Of a stretch of DNA of 19,294 nt, positions 1 to 9,300 are shown one piece after another (the first letter of the stretch is position 1; each line of letters opens with the position of its first letter). A program made the position numbers and the translations under genes. This DNA is from an uncultured Streptomyces sp. (GTDB lineage Bacteria; Actinomycetota; Actinomycetes; Streptomycetales; Streptomycetaceae), in the NCBI GenBank assembly GCA_946480485.1, contig CAMLJW010000043.1, positions 1 through 19,294 on the forward strand. Direction: 5' to 3'. The notes beneath the pieces are model-generated. The model was not told the origin of the DNA. It did not search any database and saw only the letters and a list, made by a program, of their open reading frames with translations.

Positions 1-1
1 G

Positions 2-355
2 GCCCTGGGTGATCCCATCGAGGTGGAGGCACTCACCCGGTCATTCAGGAAGTACACCGATCGTTCGCAGTTCTGCGCGATCGGTTCGATCAAGACCAAC
101 ATCGGTCACACCGGGCAGGCGGCCGGCGTAGCCGGACTGATCAAGGCCCTCCTCTCCTTCGAACACGAGCTGATCCCGCCGACACTGCACCTCGAACGGC
201 CCAACAGCCGCATCGACTTCGAGCGCAGTCCGTTCTACGTTGCCACCGAACCGGTTGCCTGGCCCCGACAAGCGGAGACACCGCGGCGGGCCGCGGTCAG
301 CTCGTTCGGCTACAGCGGTACCAACGCACACCTCGTGGTCGAGGAACCGCCGGTA
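2..355 (+). other. KS domain, C-terminal part only (module A)
   Basis: The segment runs from the LGDPIEV motif through KTNIGHTGQAAG (second active-site His) to the closing SSFGYSGTNAHLVVEE motif. The active-site Cys and the HGTGT His lie upstream of the window and cannot be checked. A flanking linker to about 825 ends in MPTYPFARDRYW. Confidence 0.95.
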
Positions 356-3300
356 CAGCGCTCTTCTCGGGCAACCTCGGAGCCCCATCTGGTGGTGGTG
401 TCCACGAAGACCTCGGAGGCGCTGGAAGCACGCCTCCGCGATCTGGACACCTGGCTGGACGGGACGGGCCAGGGCCAGTCGGTCGCGGACATCGCGTACA
501 CACTCTACTGCGGCCGGAAGCATTTCCCGTGGCGCGCCGCCTTCGTCGCCGGCACCACGGTCGAGCTGCAGCGCTCGCTTCGGGAACGGCTCCAGGAGGG
601 GGTCCGGAGGCACGACCCCCTCCCCCTGCGGGAGCGCACCGAGACGACCGATCAGCTCCAGCGCGATCTCGTGAACGGAGCTGTGGAGGATCGCGGGTCG
701 GTGCTGCGCCGGGCTGCCGGACTCTACGAGGGGGGCGGCGACATCGACTCCAAGCCGCTGTTCCCCGCCGGAGGCCGTCGGATTCCCATGCCCACATACC
801 CGTTCGCGCGGGACCGCTACTGGAAGCGGGGCGAACCTGCTCGCGCCGCCCAGGAAGTGCCGGGCACCGGCATCCGACTCGACGACGTATCGAGGGACGG
901 CGAGTCCCGCTTCCGGTTCCGGCCCAGCGGAACGGAGTTCTTCGTCGCCGACCACGTCGTGCAGGGCCGGCCCATTCTGGCCGCCGCGGCCTCGCTGGAG
1001 CTGGCACGGGCGGCCGGAGCACGTGCCGGGTACAGCCCGTCGCCGTCCATAGGCAGGGTGAGGTGGCACCAGCCGCTCCCGGCAGCGGAGCCGATCGACG
1101 TCCTGTTGCGGTCGACCCACGAGGGGCTGTCGTTCGAGATCGCTCCGACCGGGACAGCCGAGCCCTCGGTGACCGGAGTGCTGCGGTCGGCCCCTGGTGC
1201 CGGAGAGCCCGGCACCATGGACCTCGCCGGCCTGCGAGAACGCTGCCGGCACCAGATGGGCCGGGAAGAGTGCTATCGCTTCTTCCGCGAGCTCGGCTTC
1301 GCATACGGCCCGGCCTTCCAGGTCGTTCGACGGCTGTCCGCCGGCGAACGGGACGTGCTCGGCGAACTGGAAATTCCTGCTGGGCTCTCCGGCGACATGA
1401 CGGGCTTCGCGCTCCACCCGGCACTGCTCGACGGGGCACTGCAGGCCATGGTGGCCCTGGACCGCGGACAACGACCGACCCGCAGGCTGCCCTACGCCGT
1501 CGAGGAGGTCCGCCAGCACGCACCGATGCCTCCCTCATGTCTGGCACGCGTACACCAGCGTGACGACGGTGCCCTGGACATCGACGTGGCCGACACCGAA
1601 GGCCGCATCCTGGTGTCGCTGCGCGGACTGGAGGTGCGAGAAGCGGGAGTCTCCTCCGAGATCATGCGGTTGCGTCCGGTATGGAAGGAAAACGAGCCGA
1701 GCGACGTGCGCGGCATCGCACCGGTGCCGACCCTGGTGCTCGACCTCAACGCCGGCGCGGCGGACCGCCTGCGGGACCGAGCCCCTGGCACGCCGTTCGC
1801 CCTCGCCGTGCCGGGCCCGGAATTCCGCGACGCCACGGGGCATTTCGAGATCCGTGAAGAATCCCCCGAGGATTACCGCCGCCTGTTCGCTGCCCTGCCC
1901 TGGCGGCCCGAGCGGATCCTCGTGCTGTGGAATGCCCGCGAGACCGCCGTCGACGGTGTGCCGGGCCAGGGGCGCGGCCTGCACACGCTGCTCGCCTTGA
2001 GCAAAGCGCTGGGAGAGGACCGATCCTCCGGTCCGGTCACGGTCCGCCTCGTCCATCCCGCCAGGGGTGAGGAGAGCCTGCCCCACCTCGCGGCACTGGC
2101 CGGCTTCGCGCGCAGCGTCCGGCAGGAGGACCCGGACGTGCGCCTGCAGGTGGTCGGACTGCCCGGCGCTCCGGAAGAGCACGCCGATCTGGTGCTGTCC
2201 GGGTTCGACGGCCCGGCGGAACTGCGGGTGACCGAGGACGGAGCGGTGCTCACCAGGGCGTTCGAGGAGGTTGTCCCTGGCGAGGCCGAACCGATCCGCA
2301 TCCGCTCCGGCGGCACGTACCTGATCACCGGTGGCGCGGGCGCCGTGGGGCGGCACTTTGCCGAGCACCTCGTCGGCCATGAGGCGAACGTTGTGCTCGT
2401 CAGTCGCTCCGCGGTCGATGAGAACGACCTTGCGCGGATCGGCCGGAATGTGGTCCACCTGCGTGCCGATGTGTCCGACCGGCACGCACTCGCCGAGGTG
2501 CTGGCCGAAGCACGGAGCAAGTTCGGCCCGCTGCACGGCATCGTTCACGCCGCGGGGGCGACCCGCGACTCGTTCGTGCGGGACAAGACGATCGAGGAGA
2601 CGAGGGAGGTGCTGGGCGGAAAGCTGGACGGTGCGGTGTGGCTCGATGCGCTCACCCGACAGGATCCGCTCGACTTCCTCATGTTCTGCTCCTCGGCGGT
2701 CACCGCCGTAGGCAATGTCGGCCAGGCCGACTACGCCTACGCGAACGCCTTCCTCGACGAGTTGGCCGCGGTACGAGAAGCGCGCCGGCGCTCCGGCGGA
2801 CGCGAGAGCAGGACGATCTCGGTGTGCTGGCCGGCGTGGTCCGGTGGGGGCATGGCGTCGTCTCTGGCATCGACGGACAGCGCGATCGACGCCGCCGAAG
2901 GTCGAGCCCTGTTCGACGAAGCGCTGGCATTCGAGGGGCCGACGCTGCTGGTGATCAAGGGGAACCCCGCCCGTGTCCGGGATGAGCTGCCGTGGGCAGG
3001 CCGGGGGTCCACTCCGACCGAGCCGCACACCGGTGGCTCCGGCACGTCGCAGGCTGGTCAGGCGGAGCTGCACGCCGCGGCGGTGTCTCTGCTGACGAGG
3101 GTCCTGGCTGACGAACTGCGCGTTCCGGTGGCTCGGATCGATGTGTCCGAACCACTTGAGACGTACGGCATCGACTCGGTGATGGTCATGCGCCTCACCC
3201 GCCGTCTCGAAGAGACCTTCGGGCCGCTGCCCAAGACGCTGTTCTTCGAATATCTCACCCTCACCGAGCTGGCCGGCTACTTCGCCCGGCGCCACCCCGG

Positions 3301-6300
3301 CGCGTTCACCCCGGCCGACGAGCCCTCCCGCGCCGACCGCAGGGAGGCGATACGTCCGGCGACGGCCGTCGAACTCTCCGACCCTGGTGCGTGCAGCGAA
3401 GACGGCTCCGACGACATCGCCGTGGTAGGTGTCAGCGGGCGGTACCCCATGGCCGGTGATCTCGACGCGTTCTGGAACAACCTGGCGCAGGGACGGGACT
3501 GCATCACGGAGATCCCCTCGGACCGTTGGTCGCTCGATGGCTTCTACGCCGAACAGCCGACACCGGGCAAGAGCTACTCGAAGTGGGGCGGATTCCTCGA
3601 CGGCATCGACAAGTTCGACCCGCTGTTCTTCTCGATCTCGCCCAAGGAAGCCGACCTGCTGGACCCGCAGGAACGGCTGTTTCTGGAGACTGTCTGGCAT
3701 CTGCTGGAAGATGCGGGCTACACCCGAGCCGCCTTGGCAGGGCCGGACACTGGCGTGTTCGTGGGCGTGATGTACGGCCACTACCAGCTGTACGGCCCGA
3801 CCGAGGACGGCCGCGTCCCGGTGTCGTCGCATGCTTCCATCGCCAACCGGGTTTCCTACTTCTTCAACTTCCACGGCCCGAGCCTGGCCCTGGACACCAT
3901 GTGCTCGTCGTCGCTGACCGCCATCCATCTGGCGTGCGAGAGTCTGAGGCGCGGCGAATGCCGTACAGCCGTGGCGGGCGGCGTCAACCTCACGCCTCAC
4001 CCGGACAAGTACCTCCAGCTCAGTCTGGGCGGCTTTGCTTCGTCGGACGGTCGTTGCCGGAGTTTCGGTGCGGACGGCGACGGCTACGTACCCGGCGAAG
4101 GCGTCGGCGCGCTTCTGCTGAAACCGCTGGCGGCTGCTGAGGCTGACGGGGATCACATCCACGCAGTGATCCGGGGAAGTGCGCTCAACCATGGCGGGAA
4201 GACCAACGGCTACACCGTGCCGAATCCGAAGGCGCAAGCCGACGTCGTTACTCAGGCGATCCGGCGCACCGGCGTTGAATTGTCCGATATCAGCTACCTG
4301 GAGGCCCACGGGACCGGGACCGCGCTGGGTGACCCGATCGAAATCGCCGCGCTCAACAAGGTGTTCGGCGGTTCGGGTAGCGACGAGCGGATCCCGATCG
4401 GCTCGGTCAAGTCGGCGATCGGACACCTGGAGTCGGCTGCCGGAATCGCCGCGATCACCAAGGTGATCCTGCAGATCCGTGAGCGTGCCATTGCTCCGAC
4501 ATTGCATGCGGACGTGCTCAACCCGAACATCGACTTCGCCGATTCGCCCTTCCACGTGCAGCGCGAACTCGGGGATTGGAACCCGCGCTCGCCCAGGCTC
4601 CCTCTCACAGCCGGCGTGAGCTCCTTCGGAGCTGGTGGCGCGAACGCGCACGTGATCGTTTCCGAGCACGTCCCGGACACGCTGCCGGAAGAACCGGACA
4701 CCCCGCAGGTGATGGTGGTCTCAGCCAGGTCGGAGAGTGAACTCCGTGCTCTGGCAGGGCGCCTGGCCGAGAGGATCCGCCTCCGCCGGGACAGTGCGCA
4801 GCCCGGAATCGACGACGGTCTGGAGGAGGAGCTGGCTTCGCGTGTGGCAGCCCTTCTCGGCGTGAGCACGCAGGATCTGGACAGTGCGGGATCGCTCAGC
4901 GAATGCGGTTTCGACGAGGTGGCCCGCGCCAAGCTCGGCACGATGCTTGCCGAGGCCTATAGCCTGACCGCCGACGATCTGCCGGCAGAGCTGGACACGG
5001 TGGCCGCGCTGGCCGGGCACGTGTCCGAAGGCCTAACGGCCGGTAACGCCGAGGGCACCCGCACTGTGCACCCCGTGCCCGGGTCTTTCGGAGACATCGC
5101 CTTCACCCTTCAGACCGGCCGGGAAGCGATGCTAGAGCGCCTGGCCTTCGTCGCGTCCACCGCGGACGACGCCGCCGAGGTGCTGGCTGAGTTTGCCACC
5201 GGAGCCGTCCGTGAGGGCGTTTTCACCGGTGCGACGAGGGACAGGGACAGCGGCGTCCCCTTCGACGATCAGGCCGGAGCCGACTACCTCACTGCACTGG
5301 TCGAGCAGGGCGCGTCCCAGCGGATCGCGCAGCTGTGGGTGCAGGGGGCCGACTTCGACTGGGGGGCGCTCCACACGGGCCGCGCCAGGAGGCGGGTTCC
5401 GCTGGCCCTGTACCCGTTCCAGCGGGAACGGCACTGGCTGACAGGGACTGCTCGGACGCAGGCGGCCGTTGCGGATGGTGGGCGGCCGCCTGCAGCGGCC
5501 GCCCTGGTACCCCCGGCCGAGGGAAAGGACATCACCGCTCTCGTCGAACGAGAGCTGACTCGCCTCGCCGGCGACGTCATCGAACTGGCGGCGCACAGGA
5601 TCGACCCTCGGTCACCGCTGGGCGACCTCGGGTTCGACTCGTTGGCTCTGAAGACGCTCAGTGACCGGATCGGGGACCGGTTCGACGCACCCATCACACC
5701 TGCAGTGTTTTTCGAGCGGCCTGGCATCGCCGGCGTCGCCCAGTGGCTGGTCGCCGAACACAGGGATCAGGTCGAAGCGGCGTTGAATGCCGCCAGCACC
5801 TCCGCACCAGCGGCCGAAAACTCCGGTGGTTCGACAGTCGTGAAGGAGGACGACGTGTCCGCAATGGATGCCGATGGTCTGGGTGACGTCGGCGCTGAAC
5901 CCATCGCCGTCATCGGCATGTCCGGCAGGTTCCCTGGCGCACGTGATCTGCAGGGATTCTGGCGTCACCTGGTCGACCGAGACGATCTGGTGATCGAGAT
6001 TCCGCAGGAGAGGTGGGACTGGAGGGAGCTCGACAGCGAGGAACGGCCGGCCGACCAGCGGTCCAGCTTCCGTTGGGGCGCCTTCCTCGACGGCGTCGAC
6101 GAATTCGACCCGCGGTTCTTCGGGATCACGCCCGCCGAGGCGGAGATGATGGACCCCCAGCAGCGTCTGCTGCTGCAGGCCGCCTGGGAAGCTTTCGAAG
6201 ATTCTGGCTACCGGCCCTCGACATTCGCCGGTGACCGGGTCGGACTGTTCGCCGGGCTCCAGTTCAGCGATTACCAGCACCTCATGCACGAGGCGGGCAT

Positions 6301-9300
6301 GCTCAACGGGCAGGCCGCTCTCGGCAACGAGCATTCGATCGCGGTGAACCGGATCTCGTACCTCATGGACTTCCACGGTCCCAGCGAGCCGGTCAACACG
6401 GCCTGTTCCAGTTCGCTGGTCGCGGTGCACCGTGCTGTGCGGTCCCTGCGGTCCGGCGAGAGCAAAATCGCCCTCGCCGGAGGGATCGCGCTCAACCTGA
6501 CGTCGCACTCCACTGTGGCCGCCGGCATGATGGGCCTGCTGTCTCCGGACGGGCGGTGCAAGACGCTGGACAGCGGCGCGAACGGCTACGTCAAGGGCGA
6601 GGGAGTCGGCCTGCTGCTGCTGAAGCCGCTCAACCGAGCCGTCGCCGATGGAGACCAGATCCATGCCGTGATCCGTGGCACTTCGGTGAATCACGGCGGG
6701 CGGGCGGCCTCTCTCACTGCGCCCAATTCGGCCGCACAGGCGGCACTGATGAGCACCGCCTGGTCCGAGGCCAGCATCGGACCCGACGAGATCGACTACA
6801 TCGAGCTGCACGGCACCGGTACTGAACTCGGCGACCCGGTGGAGATCAACGGCCTGAAGTCGGCGGTCCGGCAGTCCTCCAGTGAGCGAGGCGACGGAGT
6901 CCCCACTGACGGCTCCATCGGGATCGGCTCGGTGAAAACCAATGTCGGCCACCTCGAACCCGCTTCCGGCATTGCCGGGCTGATCAAGATGATCTTCGCG
7001 ATGAAGCACGAGACCCTGCCGGGGATGGTGCATCTGAAGGAGGTCAACCCGTACATCGACCTGACCGGGAGCCCGTTCTCCATCGTCGAGGAGACGGTGC
7101 CCTGGCGGCACCGGACCGACGCCGCGGGGCGCGCCATGCCGCTGCGTGCTGGCATCAACGCGTTCGGCTTCGGCGGTGTCAATGCGCATGTGCTGATCGA
7201 GGAAGGTCCAGCCCTACACACGGCCGGTACGGTCCCTGCCGGTGACCGGGTGTTCGTGTTCTCCGCGCCGAATCCGGATGCTCTGAGCCGCGTCGTGGAG
7301 CGGTTCGCCGACTGGCTCGACGGATGGCACGAGGAGCCTGGTACGTACCCGGGTCCCGACGCCGTGGCCTACACACTGCAGGAGGGCCGGGAGGCGTTCG
7401 GGGAACGGCTCGCTGTGGTGGCGCCCGACCTCGGTGCGCTGCGGGAACGGCTGAAGATGCTGGCGGAGGGGGCCGAGTCCGGCCCGGGAATCCACCGGGG
7501 ACAGGCAGACCGCTCCTCCGGAGTGTGTTCCGAGGCGGCACCGGCCGCGGCCGCCGGCGCTTGGGCCACAGGGGAGGACGTCGACTGGAAGGCCGTCCGG
7601 CAGGCGCCGGGGCAGCGGGTCTCCCTGCCGACCTACCCTTTCGCCACCGAGTCGTACTGGTTCACCGCTCCGGAGCGGACCGCTCCGGCCGGGACCACCG
7701 AGCAGCCGGCCGGTGAAGCGTCCCTCAGCGGAGAGGAGCTCGTCCGGTCCGTGCTCCGGGAGATCCTCAAGGACAAGCTGAAGCTCGGCGACGACGACCT
7801 GGATGTTGATTGCGACCTCAAGGACTTCGGGGTCGACTCGATGCTCAGCGCGATGATCGTGCAGGTCGTGCAGAACGAGTTCGATGTCCAGGTGTCGCTG
7901 ACTGCTTTGGTCGACTACCCGACGCTGCGGTCGCTGGCGCGGTACGTCTACGCCGACTGCCTGGACGGCAAAGTCCCGACCCGCCGTGGAGCGATCGAGC
8001 GCACCACCGACTCCGCCGGGGATTCCGACTCCCACCGGCTTCCGCCAGAACTGCTGCCGATCAATACCGAGGGGACCCGGCAGGCGTCGTTCTGGGTGCA
8101 CGGGGCTGCGGGCTACTCTACGTGGTTCCAGAATCTGTCCCGTGCACTGGGGCCTGAGTACCCGATCTATGCCTTCCAGGCCAAGGGAACCGACGGGCAC
8201 TCGATGCCGCAGCTGATGGACGAGATGGTCGACCACTATGTGGATTGCATCCGCCGGGTGCAGCCTGAGGGGCCGTATGTGATCGGCGGCTACTCGTTCG
8301 GAGGCCTGGTCGCCATGGAAGTCGCCCGTAGGCTGCACGACGAGGGCGAGGCGATCCGGCACCTCATCATGTTCGACACGTACCCGGCTACGCAGGAAGT
8401 GGTCGATCGGCACCGGGCCGTGTTCGACGAGAACTTCCTGAGCTTCTACCTCACCAACTACTTCCTGAACATCACAGAGAACCCGGACGCGGTGATCCGC
8501 CCGTCCGAACTCGAACATGTCCCGAGCAGCCTGCGAGTCGGTGAGCTCGCCCGGCTGGCCAAGAAGCGGGGCCAGAAGCGGATCTCGGCCGACGACATCT
8601 ATCTGTACCTGCGTGGCGGGCTCCTGTGCTCGGAGTACGCCGAAGGCATGTATCAGACCTACGAGATGCGTCCGTACACGGCTTCCGACGTCCTGTTCTT
8701 CCGGGCCACCGATGGCTTCACCGGCCGGGCGAGCGCGGCGTACTGGAGCTCGACGCGGATCCTCGACGGCTACGACTACCTTGAGCCGTGGCGGGACATC
8801 GTCGCCGGCGAGTTCCGCGCCGTCGACCTGGACAACGACCACCTGAACATGCTGGAAGAGCCCACGCTCGACCAGGCAACCCGGCATGTCGAGGCCATTC
8901 TGAAGGAGCCGCCGCCGCTGGACACCGAGCGCTATCAGCGCTTCCTGAAGTCGTTCGATGCGGTCAGCGGGTTCGGCTACCAGTTGCTCGCCGGCCGTGT
9001 GCGGGAGTCCGCAGCGGTCTCGGATCTCGGCGAAACACTCAGCCGTGAAGAGCTCCGTCAACGACTGGAGGTGCAGCCGGGGTACGACAGGCTGTTCCAC
9101 GCTTCGCTCGACGTGCTCGAAAGGGAGGGGTACGTCACGGAGGAGTCCGGGCGCCTGACGTTCACGCGGAAGTTCGCGAAGGAAAGCATCGTTCCCGGCA
9201 GCACGGAATCCACCGACCGCTCCAAGGCACTGGCCGCGAGCAACCCCGAGGCCGCCGAATACCTGCCGCTGCTGACCACCAGCCAGGAGGCGGTGCTGGA

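Noticed and set aside
350..840. A search for an AT domain behind each KS
   Set aside because: No GHSxG acyltransferase motif is found; these linkers have the trans-AT flanking pattern ending in YPF-W.
1535..4669. Long open frame of about 1044 codons on the minus strand
   Set aside because: It is antisense to clear KS, KR and ACP domains, has no recognisable motif, and is a normal by-product of GC-rich codon use.
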